A model generated the notes under the pieces. The model saw only the letters and a list, made by a program, of their open reading frames with translations, searched no databases and was not told the origin of the DNA. Positions 1-7,291 of a stretch of 64,000 nucleotides of DNA are shown here, piece by piece. The stretch lies in contig NZ_CP183948.1 of NCBI RefSeq assembly GCF_052056485.1, forward strand, positions 620,001 to 684,000, given 5' to 3'. This stretch comes from Paenibacillus_AQ nitricinens. Lineage in GTDB: Bacteria; Bacillota; Bacilli; Paenibacillales; Paenibacillaceae. Positions within the stretch are counted from its first letter, which is position 1. Every line of letters starts with the position of its first letter. The position numbers were made by a program, and so were the translations under genes.

Positions 1-66
1 ATCGCCATGGTAGGGATGGTTGCAGGATTGTGGATGTACGGTAAGGCGCGTAAGAGCAAAGCGTAA
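1..66 (+). CDS. C-terminal end of an unidentified membrane protein (partial)
   Basis: An open frame enters the window from the left and stops at TAA in positions 64-66. The 21 visible residues are a short hydrophobic, glycine-rich stretch followed by a positively charged tail (GKARKSKA). This is what the last transmembrane helix and cytoplasmic end of a transporter or other membrane protein usually looks like. A rho-independent terminator follows directly, so this is the last gene of its unit. Too little is visible to name a family. Confidence 0.6.
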   Translation: MAMVGMVAGLWMYGKARKSKA

Positions 67-78
67 TAGTAGGGAATA

Positions 79-110
79 AGGAAGCCGCGGCAGATGCCGT
101 GGCTTTTTTG
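79..110 (+). terminator. Rho-independent terminator after the first partial gene
   Basis: The arms AAGCCGCGGCA and TGCCGTGGCTT pair around a very short loop and are followed by a run of T. The hairpin lies about 15 bases after the stop codon of the partial gene. The stretch from 111 to 351 holds nothing else I can recognise: no convincing frame, RNA or repeat. Confidence 0.85.
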
Positions 111-351
111 TATACATATCGTAAAAGTTATGTAGCCGCTGCTTCTCCTTTGTTGATATTCATTATGAAGGAGTAGATCTAATCTTAGCTTCATCCGGAC
201 TCAGCAGGCGTTATTTGCGAGTAAACCGCCTTTGGAAGATAGTTGCGGACTCCAGTGCAGCTGTTCGATATGGATGGGGGGTAGTTGGTGTTTTTGATCC
301 AATAAGGTCCATGAAGTTCGCAAACTTACCAAATGTCTTTTCCCATTAGGG

Positions 352-804
352 CTACACAACGGATAGATTACCACTAGGCAGTAAATCCTCTTGAACAGTC
401 AGTTGCTCCCGCACATGTCTAAGCTGCGCTTTTAGTACAGGAACACTCTTTTGCAGGATAATGCTTATTTGAGGTAAAGATAGCTTTAGGCCATACCACA
501 TCGTTTTTACAAGCTGTTCCTCCCAAGGCAATGCCTTGGCAGATAGGAGAGACCGGCGCGTGTAATAATCAGCGCATTGTCGGATACAAGAGCGGTAAGC
601 TTCGATAGAGAATAGCTGGCTGTCGAAGCTTTTTTGACGGAATAGTTTATGAAGCTCTTTAAAAGTACGGATAGTAACCTTCTCGGCTTCTGCTGATTGT
701 TGTAACAACATAGAACTGAGCGCATAGATATCATTCGTACACTTTTGAACACACGCTGCAAATATAGCTCTACGGGGTGATTCAGCAGGTAAGGGGTCAG
801 GCAT
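352..804 (-). CDS. Small ECF-sigma-like protein of unknown role
   Basis: 150 residues from the ATG at 804; a GTG at 813 sits too close to the AAAGGA ribosome site. The C-terminal 50 residues look like sigma region 4.2: 'LPWEEQLVKTMWYGLKLSL' then 'QISIILQKSVPVLKAQLRHV' resembles the pattern LP..R.V..L......S..EIA..L..S...VK..L.RAR. The N-terminal half, with an acidic AEAEKVTIRTF segment, could be a worn-down region 2. It is the last gene of a leftward operon, 39 bases after the enolase-N-like gene. The sigma assignment is my inference from pattern; key region 2 residues are not well kept, so it could be a degenerate regulator or another helical protein. The operon lies downstream of a c-di-AMP riboswitch. 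Confidence 0.5.
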   Translation of the reverse strand: MPDPLPAESPRRAIFAACVQKCTNDIYALSSMLLQQSAEAEKVTIRTFKELHKLFRQKSFDSQLFSIEAYRSCIRQCADYYTRRSLLSAKALPWEEQLVKTMWYGLKLSLPQISIILQKSVPVLKAQLRHVREQLTVQEDLLPSGNLSVV

Positions 805-843
805 GATAAACACGATCCTTTCAGAATGGGTTATGGGATGAAC

Positions 844-1353
844 CTATAATATAGAAAAGTAAGAAATGGATTTGTTTATAAGCTCGGCGGTATCAGGTTC
901 TGGATAACTATGTTTTTGAAGCGCAACACTGGATGGTTTATAATATAGCCGCCCTCCTCTGGAATCTCTCCCACCAGCAACAGCTCTGTACAGACGACCT
1001 TGCTCAATGTGCCCTGCCAAGGATTTACCCTGCAGCTTGGCTTTTAAATCCTGTAAAGCACCTTGTACTAGCTCAAACTGAGTCTGATCCCACTCTGAAC
1101 CATGGGTACGTACTTTATCTATCGCTTCCTCAAGCCGGCAATGGTATATCATTCTGAGAAAAGAACTCCATTTAATAAGGTCGAAGGTTTGGGTATTGGC
1201 AGAGATAAGACATGCCCCCCAGCTGCTACCTCCTTTACAGGTAAGTTTCAGGATGCCATACCGGCTGCCTTGATGAGCCTCCATTCCATAGTGAATAGGC
1301 TCAGGTGAATCAAAGACAAATACTTCTATGCGAGATAGTCTTCGCTGGTCCAT
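844..1353 (-). CDS. Hypothetical protein resembling an enolase-superfamily N-terminal domain
   Basis: 169 residues. The ATG at 1353 has a strong ribosome site (GGAGGAGAA) overlapping the stop of the small ORF before it. Residues 8-110 follow the capping-domain pattern of muconate/mandelate-type enzymes: a first strand 'RIEVFVF', 'GILKLTCKGG', 'WGACLIS', and then 'LVQGALQDLKAKLQGKSL', close to the 'A.DLALWDLKAKLLG.PL' signature. The catalytic barrel that normally follows is absent; about 60 polar residues end the protein instead. It therefore cannot be a complete enolase-type enzyme. It may be a domain reused for binding, or a truncation. Fold assignment is inference and function is unknown. 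Confidence 0.6.
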   Translation of the reverse strand: MDQRRLSRIEVFVFDSPEPIHYGMEAHQGSRYGILKLTCKGGSSWGACLISANTQTFDLIKWSSFLRMIYHCRLEEAIDKVRTHGSEWDQTQFELVQGALQDLKAKLQGKSLAGHIEQGRLYRAVAGGRDSRGGRLYYKPSSVALQKHSYPEPDTAELINKSISYFSIL

Positions 1354-1369
1354 GACGGTTTTCTCCTCC

Positions 1370-1537
1370 TTAGGTTTCCAAAAGCTTTAGATCTACATGG
1401 TGAATTACGTTAGCCTTCTCTATACAGGCGAGCATTTCAGCTTCATACTCACAGACTGCGGTATGCTCCAGCCATAGTAAGAATCTCTGTTTGCGTATAA
1501 CGGATAAATGTAAGGGAAGGTTGTTGCGGGATCTCAT
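1370..1537 (-). CDS. Small hypothetical protein, 55 aa
   Basis: ATG at 1537, TAA at 1372-1370; the stop overlaps the ribosome site of the next gene, so the two are almost certainly co-translated. The ATG overlaps the TGA of a possible upstream ORF (ATGA). The protein begins MRSRNNLPLHLSVIRKQRFL and has an acidic, cysteine-containing centre (HTAVCEYEAEMLACIEK). There is no transmembrane segment or recognised domain. An AAGGA ribosome site with GTG lies about 33 bases upstream but one base out of frame, so either the start is misplaced or there is a small frameshift. Real coding is supported mainly by the tight coupling on its downstream side. Confidence 0.5.
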   Translation of the reverse strand: MRSRNNLPLHLSVIRKQRFLLWLEHTAVCEYEAEMLACIEKANVIHHVDLKLLET

Positions 1538-1677
1538 TGCGTACCAACCGACTTCAACATCTTTTCACGGTTCCTTAAAAGCGGTGAGACACGGAAAACG
1601 TTGGTGTGCTGACCAATCCTCAGCTGTTGCTTTTCTCGGATGTTTTTATATATTTCGTATATAATCGTTCGATCCAA
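1534..1677 (-). CDS. Possible small ORF with excisionase/HTH-like pattern
   Basis: 47 residues if the TTG at 1677 is used, ending in a TGA that overlaps the next ATG by the ATGA arrangement. The order LDRTIIYEIYKN, LRIGQ, VFRVSP resembles the helix-turn-helix plus wing of excisionase-type DNA-binding proteins (VSR.TVY.LI......R.G....FRV). No ribosome site precedes the TTG. The open frame extends further upstream without a start, so the 5' end could be broken or lie in another frame. I see no other gene in this leader. It may be the remnant or the first member of the riboswitch-controlled operon. Confidence 0.3.
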   Translation of the reverse strand: MDRTIIYEIYKNIREKQQLRIGQHTNVFRVSPLLRNREKMLKSVGTQ

Positions 1678-1842
1678 ACAGTATTCACAGGTAGATGGGC
1701 TGTTGAAATGGCGAAGTGAACTCCAAAGTAAACATAATTTAGACTTTTCGGCTCAAGTAGCCCTTACTGAGTTCCCCAATAATAGTGTTTCATTCCTTTC
1801 ACCCCGTCCAGCATGCTATCACCCTATAGAATCAGGTAACGC

Positions 1843-1880
1843 AAAAACCGCAGCAAGAGGAGGACCTCTGCTGCGGTTTT
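1843..1880 (-). terminator. Terminator/expression platform of the leftward c-di-AMP riboswitch
   Basis: On the minus strand AAACCGCAGCAGAGG pairs with CCTCTTGCTGCGGTTT around a small loop, with one bulge, and is followed by T residues. It lies about 60 bases past the 3' edge of the riboswitch aptamer and before the leftward operon. This is the position expected for a transcription-termination expression platform. A smaller hairpin (ACAGGT/ACCTGT) sits between aptamer and terminator. Confidence 0.85.
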
Positions 1881-1939
1881 GGAATACAGGTATATACACA
1901 CCTGTGCCAAAGCGTGGCGGATCAAGGGTCTCTCTCTTT

Positions 1940-2085
1940 ACGCTTACGAGGTTAGCTGCCGGATTCGGACGGTGAGAGTCGCCCTACCTATGTGAGACTT
2001 GAACAGTCTCCTTCGGATTCACCCCAAGTAGGCCATGTGGCCTGATGGTTCCCCCGTTCCCTGCAAAAGCAGGAACTCAGCGTTG
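1940..2085 (-). promoter_or_regulatory. Cyclic-di-AMP riboswitch (ydaO/yuaA type), leftward
   Basis: Read on the minus strand, the conserved ydaO blocks appear in order: CGGGGGAACC, GGGGTGAATCC, AGGTAGGGCGACTCTCACC, CCGAATCC, and CAGCTAACCTCGTAAGCG. The ends CGCT.A and TAAGCG can form the closing P1 stem. Members of this class bind c-di-AMP and usually switch off K+ uptake or cell-wall genes by terminator formation. A terminator follows at 1843-1880 and a promoter precedes at 2116-2145. The ORFs downstream (1677 down to 352) are not recognised K+ transporters, which is unusual for the class. Confidence 0.93.
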
Positions 2086-2115
2086 AATGTATTTCGTGAA
2101 ATAGATTCAACCCGA

Positions 2116-2145
2116 ATCATACTCTTTTCAAGGTGTTTCTGTAAA
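2116..2145 (-). promoter_or_regulatory. Promoter for the leftward riboswitch transcript
   Basis: On the minus strand TTTACA (2145-2140) and TATGAT (2121-2116) are separated by 18 bases. Predicted transcription would begin about 25 bases before the aptamer. The divergent promoter at 2459-2488 has exactly the same hexamers and the same spacer length, which supports both calls. Confidence 0.7.
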
Positions 2146-2386
2146 AACAGAAAGTGTTCTTTTGAGCGCAATTTTATCCATATCCTGCCGACTACGACGA
2201 AAAAAGGATCCAAATAGGTATTTATTGCGCGTTATCGGGCTTCTTCCTCGCTTAATCTCGCTTTCTTGTTTCCTTTCCTATAAAGGCGATTTTTGGGGAT
2301 TCCTCCAATTGTGGTGAATAAAATCACGTGGTATGCCCGTATTTCGCTAATCGATTCAAATTCGAGTAAACAAGAGATATAGAGAG

Positions 2387-2414
2387 ATTGGATATCAAGT
2401 AAGCGCTATCCAAT
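2387..2414. promoter_or_regulatory. Inverted repeat between the divergent riboswitch promoters
   Basis: ATTGGATA at 2387-2394 and TATCCAAT at 2407-2414 form a perfect 8-base inverted repeat with a 12-base spacer, 45 bases upstream of the rightward -35 box. It has no T-run, so it looks more like a protein operator than a terminator. The rest of 2146-2458 shows no gene or other recognisable element. Confidence 0.4.
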
Positions 2415-2458
2415 ACGAAAATAGTTTTTAATTTGCATTATTTTGGCATCAATCAGGT

Positions 2459-2488
2459 TTTACAATACTTCCTGCATAAGGGTATGAT
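2459..2488 (+). promoter_or_regulatory. Promoter for the kdp riboswitch transcript
   Basis: TTTACA at 2459-2464 and TATGAT at 2483-2488 with an 18-base spacer. Transcription would start near 2495, about 30 bases before the c-di-AMP aptamer. It mirrors the leftward promoter at 2116-2145 in hexamers and spacing. Confidence 0.75.
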
Positions 2489-2524
2489 TACTCCTGTTTC
2501 AACACAACAATCGAATATTTGATC

Positions 2525-2689
2525 CGCTTAATTTCCGTTAAGGAAAGCGGGGGAACCAACAATCGGCAGACGATGTGAGAGTCGGAAGCCGGTTATGGGG
2601 TGAATCCTGTAGAGGATGCGAGTGTGCTCGCATCTATACAGGTAGGGCGACTCTCACCGCCCGAATCCGACAGCTAACCTCGTAAGCGT
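2525..2689 (+). promoter_or_regulatory. Cyclic-di-AMP riboswitch (ydaO/yuaA type) upstream of kdp
   Basis: The conserved blocks appear in order: CGCTTA, GCGGGGGAACCA, GGGGTGAATCC, a variable hairpin (GATGCGAGTGTGCTCGCATC), AGGTAGGGCGACTCTCACC, CCGAATCC, and CAGCTAACCTCGTAAGCG. CGCTTA and TAAGCG close P1. In Firmicutes this riboswitch turns off K+ importers when c-di-AMP is high. Here it precedes the kdp potassium-pump operon, so the biology fits the family. The terminator at 2725-2755 supplies the switch. Confidence 0.96.
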
Positions 2690-2724
2690 ATGGAGAGAGG
2701 ATGAGTGCAATGTGACCGCTAGCG

Positions 2725-2755
2725 AGCCACAGAGGAGAATCCTTTGTGGCTTTTT
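2725..2755 (+). terminator. Terminator/expression platform of the kdp riboswitch
   Basis: AGCCACAGAGG pairs with CCTTTGTGGCT (11 base pairs including one G-U) around AGAAT and is followed by five T. It starts 36 bases after the aptamer. The leader from here to the first gene also holds a 13-base direct repeat (AAGCAAAGCATTT at 2769 and 2868). Confidence 0.85.
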
Positions 2756-2894
2756 GCTGTGCTTTTTTAAGCAAAGCATTTATGGAAAACCTCACGAAGA
2801 GGTCGTTATATTCATCATTAGCGGTAGCTTTTCTTTCAAGACCAGGGTGATCAAGCTCTGATCTTACAAGCAAAGCATTTGAGGAGAATAAGAG

Positions 2895-3311
2895 ATGACA
2901 GATCAGAATGAATATGTACTGGTATGTGCGCCAACGAAGGCAGGAGAACATTTTATTAAGCTTCTAAAATTCAGAGGCATTAAGATGGCCGGATTGACCA
3001 ACAACTTGCCTGAGAAGTCCCTACTTGAAGAGATGGGGATTGAGCAAGTTGTTCTAGTAGATACCCGCCATCAGAATACTTGGTTTCGCCCGCCGTTCCC
3101 GGTAGGCCGGGTATATCTGTTCGAGAGCAGCTTTACATTATGCTGCCGCTATATTCAGATGTGCCGCACTTGGACGACACAGCCGATTTTTGTAATCACA
3201 AGCTCAATAAATCCTAGATTGGTCTATAAAAGACTTGGCGCAAGTTATGTAATCTATTCCCACAGTGGTGATGCTGATTTTCTGATCGACAGATCACCTC
3301 ATCAAGGATAA
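2895..3311 (+). CDS. Rossmann-like protein of unknown function, first gene of the kdp unit
   Basis: 138 residues; ATG at 2895 with GAGGAGAATAAGAG before it. The pattern 'YVLVCAPTKAGEHFIKLL' and then 'MGIEQVVLVD' resembles the beta-alpha-beta nucleotide-binding start of Rossmann proteins, and 'RLGASYVIYS' near the end recalls the GAd.Vi.p segment of RCK/TrkA-N domains. The glycine pattern is incomplete (CAPTKAG instead of GxGxxG), so NAD or ATP binding is uncertain. Its place between a c-di-AMP riboswitch and kdpFABC suggests a role in K+ sensing or pump control. That role is inference from context only. Confidence 0.75.
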   Translation: MTDQNEYVLVCAPTKAGEHFIKLLKFRGIKMAGLTNNLPEKSLLEEMGIEQVVLVDTRHQNTWFRPPFPVGRVYLFESSFTLCCRYIQMCRTWTTQPIFVITSSINPRLVYKRLGASYVIYSHSGDADFLIDRSPHQG

Positions 3312-3330
3312 AAGAAGGAGTGCGGGAAAT

Positions 3331-3441
3331 ATGATGGATCTGTATATGGTGGCTACGCTAGCTGTGATTTACGGGTTGTTTTATGGATTTATGCGCTGGT
3401 GCGCAGGTGTAGTTGAGGATACAGGGAGGGATAAGCTGTGA
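3331..3441 (+). CDS. Small membrane protein, 36 aa, upstream of kdpF
   Basis: ATG at 3331 preceded by GAAGGAGTGCGGGAA; stop TGA at 3439-3441. It begins MMDLYMVATLAVIYGLFYGF, giving one transmembrane helix, then has a short charged tail (EDTGRDK). The stop overlaps the GTG start of kdpF (GTGA), so the two tiny genes are translationally coupled. It is probably an accessory single-span peptide of the pump, but I do not recognise a named family. Confidence 0.7.
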   Translation: MMDLYMVATLAVIYGLFYGFMRWCAGVVEDTGRDKL

Positions 3442-3515
3442 TTCTAGTAATCGCTGTTACCCTATTACTGTTTGTATATCTGGTTTACGCATTGATTCAT
3501 CCGGAGAAATTTTAA
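3438..3515 (+). CDS. kdpF: K+-transporting ATPase subunit KdpF
   Basis: 25 residues from the GTG at 3438 to the TAA at 3515. A single hydrophobic helix starting VILVIAVTLLLFVYLVYALI ends in HPEKF, which is the typical KdpF ending (L..PE.F). KdpF is a one-helix lipid-like stabiliser of the KdpABC complex in the membrane. It overlaps the small membrane gene upstream. The AAGGAGG ribosome site of kdpA begins right at its stop codon, as expected for a kdpFABC operon. Confidence 0.88.
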   Translation: MILVIAVTLLLFVYLVYALIHPEKF

Positions 3516-3527
3516 GGAGGGGCATTC

Positions 3528-5204
3528 ATGGGCATTTTGCAAATCGCTCTTGTAATCGTAATTCTCATCTTGCTGGTTAAGCCGATGGGCACGTATTTAT
3601 ATTATGTATTTTCTAATGAACCGAACCGTACGGATCGCTGGTTTGGAGGTATAGAAAAAGGGATTTTTAAGCTGATCGGCCTGAAAAAAAAGGACGGAAT
3701 GTCCTGGAAGAAATATGCGCTCACCTTTGTTTTAACGAATATCGTACTGGTAACTTTCAGTTATATTTTTCTTAGATTACAGCGGGGACTGCCGCTAAAT
3801 CCGAATGGAATTGCAGATATGGAACAGACGCTTTCATTCAATACGGTGATCAGCTTTATGACCAATACGAACCTGCAGCATTATAGCGGGGAGACGGGGC
3901 TTTCGTATTTTTCACAAATGGCCGTCATCACGATGATGATGTTCACGTCTGCAGCGAGCGGATTTTCTGTTGCGGTTGCTTTTGTCAGAGGGATCACAGG
4001 CCAGAAATCAGTCGGGAACTTCTTCGAGGATTTCGTCAAAGCACATATTCGTGTGTTCATTCCACTAGCTTTGTTAGTTTCATTGGTGCTGGTAGGCTTG
4101 CATGTGCCGCAAACGCTAAAGCCTTCGCTTGAGGTCACTACTCTGGAAGGGCAAACCCAACAAATTGCTATCGGGCCAGTCGCTTCTTTGGAATCGATCA
4201 AACATTTGGGCACGAATGGGGGCGGCTTCTTCGGGGCTAATTCCTCACATCCTTTTGAGAACCCTAATCCACTTACGAATGTTCTGGAGATTCTCTCCAT
4301 GTGGATGCTGCCGGCTTCGCTACCTTATATGTACGGATTGTTTGCGAAGAACAAACGTCAGGGCTGGGTGATTTTTACTGCGATGATGACCTTGTTCGTA
4401 CTGCTATTAAGCCTGAACTTTTATGCAGAATCAAAGGGCAACCCTGCGATCAATGCACTGGGAATTGAATCTTCACAAGGTAGTATGGAAGGGAAAGAGG
4501 TACGCTTTGGCATACCGCAGTCTTCCTTGTTTACTTCAGTAACAACCGCAGCTACAACAGGTAGTGTTAACAATATGCATGATACGCTGACGCCACTGGG
4601 AGGCATTACGCCTCTTGCACTGATGATGCTCAACAATGTTTTCGGTGGGAAAGGTGTCGGACTAATTAATATGCTGATGTATGCCATCATGGGAGTCTTC
4701 CTATGTGGATTGATGGTTGGTAGAACACCGGAGTTTCTCGGACGGAAGATAGAGGCCAAGGAGATGAAGCTGATTGCCATTGCGATCCTTGTTCATCCAT
4801 TCATTATCCTTGTGCCAACCGCAGCTGCATTCCTGACCGATTTGGGGCAAGGAACGATTACGAACACTGGATTCCATGGGCTCAGTCAAGTGTTATATGA
4901 ATATGTCTCTTCTGCCGCGAACAATGGTTCAGGCTTTGAGGGACTTGCGGACAACACAACCTTTTGGAATGTTACAACCGGGATTGTCATGCTGCTAGGT
5001 CGTTATGTCTCTATTATCGCAATGCTGGCGGTAGCAGGTTCTCTGCTTAAGAAGAAGCCGGTTCCTGAGACGATTGGCACGTTCCGCACAGACAATGGAC
5101 TGTTTACGGGAATTCTGATTGGTACCGTAGTGATTATTGGTGCGTTGACGTTCCTGCCGGTCATTGTACTCGGTCCCATTGCAGAATATCTAACCTTACG
5201 GTAG
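3528..5204 (+). CDS. kdpA: K+-transporting ATPase subunit KdpA
   Basis: 558 residues, the family's normal length (about 557). KdpA is the K+-channel-like subunit of the high-affinity Kdp pump and carries K+ across the membrane. It shows repeated hydrophobic helices and the filter-like segments 'TNTNLQHYSGETGLSYFSQM' and 'LGTNGGGFFGANSSHPFENP', hallmarks of the family. The start ATG follows AAGGAGGGGCATTC. It is 12 bases after kdpF and 16 bases before kdpB. Expression should follow the upstream c-di-AMP riboswitch. Confidence 0.98.
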   Translation: MGILQIALVIVILILLVKPMGTYLYYVFSNEPNRTDRWFGGIEKGIFKLIGLKKKDGMSWKKYALTFVLTNIVLVTFSYIFLRLQRGLPLNPNGIADMEQTLSFNTVISFMTNTNLQHYSGETGLSYFSQMAVITMMMFTSAASGFSVAVAFVRGITGQKSVGNFFEDFVKAHIRVFIPLALLVSLVLVGLHVPQTLKPSLEVTTLEGQTQQIAIGPVASLESIKHLGTNGGGFFGANSSHPFENPNPLTNVLEILSMWMLPASLPYMYGLFAKNKRQGWVIFTAMMTLFVLLLSLNFYAESKGNPAINALGIESSQGSMEGKEVRFGIPQSSLFTSVTTAATTGSVNNMHDTLTPLGGITPLALMMLNNVFGGKGVGLINMLMYAIMGVFLCGLMVGRTPEFLGRKIEAKEMKLIAIAILVHPFIILVPTAAAFLTDLGQGTITNTGFHGLSQVLYEYVSSAANNGSGFEGLADNTTFWNVTTGIVMLLGRYVSIIAMLAVAGSLLKKKPVPETIGTFRTDNGLFTGILIGTVVIIGALTFLPVIVLGPIAEYLTLR

Positions 5205-5220
5205 GAAGAGGGAGAATAAG

Positions 5221-7254
5221 ATGAGTACTGTAAAAAGAAAAAAACTGCTGACGGGACCCATACTCCTTAGCGCTGTAAAGGATAGTTTTATAAAGCTTAA
5301 CCCAGTAACGCTAATCAAAAATCCAGTCATGTTCGTGGTAGAGGTCGGTACGATCATTGTCCTCCTCATGGTGCTGGCTCCTGGATATTTTAATGCAGAG
5401 CAATCGATAGGCTTTAATATCACTGTGTTGTTCATTCTGCTATTCACAGTGCTATTTGCGAACTTCGCTGAAGCATTGGCGGAAGGCCGGGGTAAAGCCC
5501 AAGCCGATTCGCTTAAAAAAACAAAACAAGATATCACAGCTAACAAACTGGTTGGAGGAGCGGTGAAGACAGTCTCTTCCTCCGAGCTGCGTAAAGGAGA
5601 TATCGTCATCGTCAGTCAGGGAGAACTCATCCCTGGTGACGGTGAAGTGATTGAAGGACTGGCTTCCGTAGATGAATCAGCGATTACAGGTGAATCTGCA
5701 CCTGTAATCAAGGAGGCTGGTGGGGACTTTGGATCCGTTACAGGCGGTACACGGGTCGTCAGTGATGAGATTAAAGTTAGAATTACAAGTGATCCTGGTG
5801 AGTCGTTTCTAGATCGAATGATCTCCCTTGTTGAAGGGGCGAAACGTCAGAAGACACCGAATGAAATCGCACTAAATACGCTTTTGATCAGTTTGACGCT
5901 GATTTTCCTGATTGTAGTAGTGACCTTGCGGCCAATTGCGACTTATCTTGGTGTTGATCTAGACATTCCGGTCATGATCGCTTTGTTGGTCTGTCTGATT
6001 CCGACTACAATCGGTGGACTACTCTCCGCAATCGGAATAGCGGGTATGGACCGGGTGACCCAGTTTAATGTACTCGCGATGTCGGGTAAGGCCGTTGAGG
6101 CTGCTGGCGATATTAATACCATGATCCTAGATAAGACCGGTACGATTACCTTTGGGAACCGGATGGCGAGTGAATTTGTACCTGTCGGAAATGAATCCGA
6201 AGCGGAGCTTACGGCATGGGCGGCTATCAGTTCCCTAAAGGATGAGACGCCTGAGGGACGTTCTGTGATTGAGCTGGCCAAGAAGCTGGAACGCAGCTAT
6301 GACAGCAAGCTTGCTGAAGGTGGCGAATTCGTAGAGTTCAAGGCAGAAACTCGGATGAGTGGTATTGATCTGCAAGATGGACGCTGTGTACGTAAAGGTG
6401 CGGTGGACTCCATGAAAAAATGGGTACAGTCGAAAGGTGGAGTCATTCCTGCGAACCTAGACAGTAATTCTGATGCCATCGCTCGAATGGGGGGGACCCC
6501 ATTAGCGGTTGCGGTAGACCATCGGATCTATGGATTAATCTACTTGAAGGATACCGTTAAGCCAGGCATGAAAGAGCGGTTTGATGAACTGCGGAGGATG
6601 GGGATTAAGACCATCATGTGTACGGGTGACAATCCGCTGACCGCAGCTACCATTGCCCGTGAAGCGGGTGTAGATGATTTCATCGCGGAAAGTACACCTG
6701 AAGATAAAATAGCAGTCATTCGCCGTGAGCAGAACGAGGGCAAGTTGGTTGCGATGACCGGGGATGGTACCAATGATGCCCCTGCTCTTGCACAAGCCGA
6801 TGTGGGCTTAGCCATGAACAGCGGTACGACAGCCGCTAAGGAAGCGGCAAATATGGTCGATTTGGATTCTGACCCTTCGAAGATTATAGAGGTCGTAGCG
6901 ATTGGTAAACAGCTGCTGATGACACGGGGGGCGTTGACAACCTTTAGTATCGCGAATGATATCGCGAAGTATTTCGCCATTATTCCCGCAATGTTCATGC
7001 TCGCCATTCCGGAGATGGAAGCCCTGAATGTAATGGGACTAGGCTCGCCAAGCTCAGCAATAATATCCGCCTTAATATTTAATGCAATTATTATTCCCCT
7101 GCTCATCCCGCTGGCGATGAAGGGTGTGTCCTATAAAGCTATGAGCTCTACGAAGCTTCTGGGACGCAATATTTTTATCTATGGGCTAGGCGGAGTCGTT
7201 GTTCCTTTTGCGGGCATCAAGCTCATTGATATGATCGTAAGTGTATGGATTTAA
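5221..7254 (+). CDS. kdpB: K+-transporting P-type ATPase subunit KdpB
   Basis: 677 residues. This is the ATP-hydrolysing subunit of the Kdp pump, a P-type ATPase. The phosphorylation motif DKTGTIT has its aspartate at about residue 304. 'SAITGESAPVIKE' (actuator, TGES), 'CTGDNPLTA' and 'MTGDGTNDAPALAQADVG' (hinge) are all present and intact, and the C-terminal helices are complete. Start ATG follows AAGAGGGAGAATAAG. It sits between kdpA and kdpC in the classic order. Confidence 0.98.
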   Translation: MSTVKRKKLLTGPILLSAVKDSFIKLNPVTLIKNPVMFVVEVGTIIVLLMVLAPGYFNAEQSIGFNITVLFILLFTVLFANFAEALAEGRGKAQADSLKKTKQDITANKLVGGAVKTVSSSELRKGDIVIVSQGELIPGDGEVIEGLASVDESAITGESAPVIKEAGGDFGSVTGGTRVVSDEIKVRITSDPGESFLDRMISLVEGAKRQKTPNEIALNTLLISLTLIFLIVVVTLRPIATYLGVDLDIPVMIALLVCLIPTTIGGLLSAIGIAGMDRVTQFNVLAMSGKAVEAAGDINTMILDKTGTITFGNRMASEFVPVGNESEAELTAWAAISSLKDETPEGRSVIELAKKLERSYDSKLAEGGEFVEFKAETRMSGIDLQDGRCVRKGAVDSMKKWVQSKGGVIPANLDSNSDAIARMGGTPLAVAVDHRIYGLIYLKDTVKPGMKERFDELRRMGIKTIMCTGDNPLTAATIAREAGVDDFIAESTPEDKIAVIRREQNEGKLVAMTGDGTNDAPALAQADVGLAMNSGTTAAKEAANMVDLDSDPSKIIEVVAIGKQLLMTRGALTTFSIANDIAKYFAIIPAMFMLAIPEMEALNVMGLGSPSSAIISALIFNAIIIPLLIPLAMKGVSYKAMSSTKLLGRNIFIYGLGGVVVPFAGIKLIDMIVSVWI

Positions 7255-7291
7255 TGACGTGTTGACTAATCACTGAAAGGGTGAGAGCATC

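Noticed and set aside
1640..1975. 111-aa ORF on the plus strand
   Set aside because: It runs antisense through the leftward riboswitch and its terminator, has no ribosome site, and its sequence mirrors the structured RNA.
2019..2213. 64-aa ORF on the minus strand (and 60-aa ORF opposite)
   Set aside because: It covers the promoter and aptamer of the leftward c-di-AMP riboswitch; the open frame is explained by chance in a non-coding RNA.
2634..2951. 105-aa minus-strand ORF
   Set aside because: Antisense to the kdp riboswitch, its terminator and the start of the first kdp-unit gene; no ribosome site or known pattern.
6540..7106. 188-aa minus-strand ORF inside kdpB
   Set aside because: Antisense shadow of the KdpB hinge and C-terminal region; no supporting signals.
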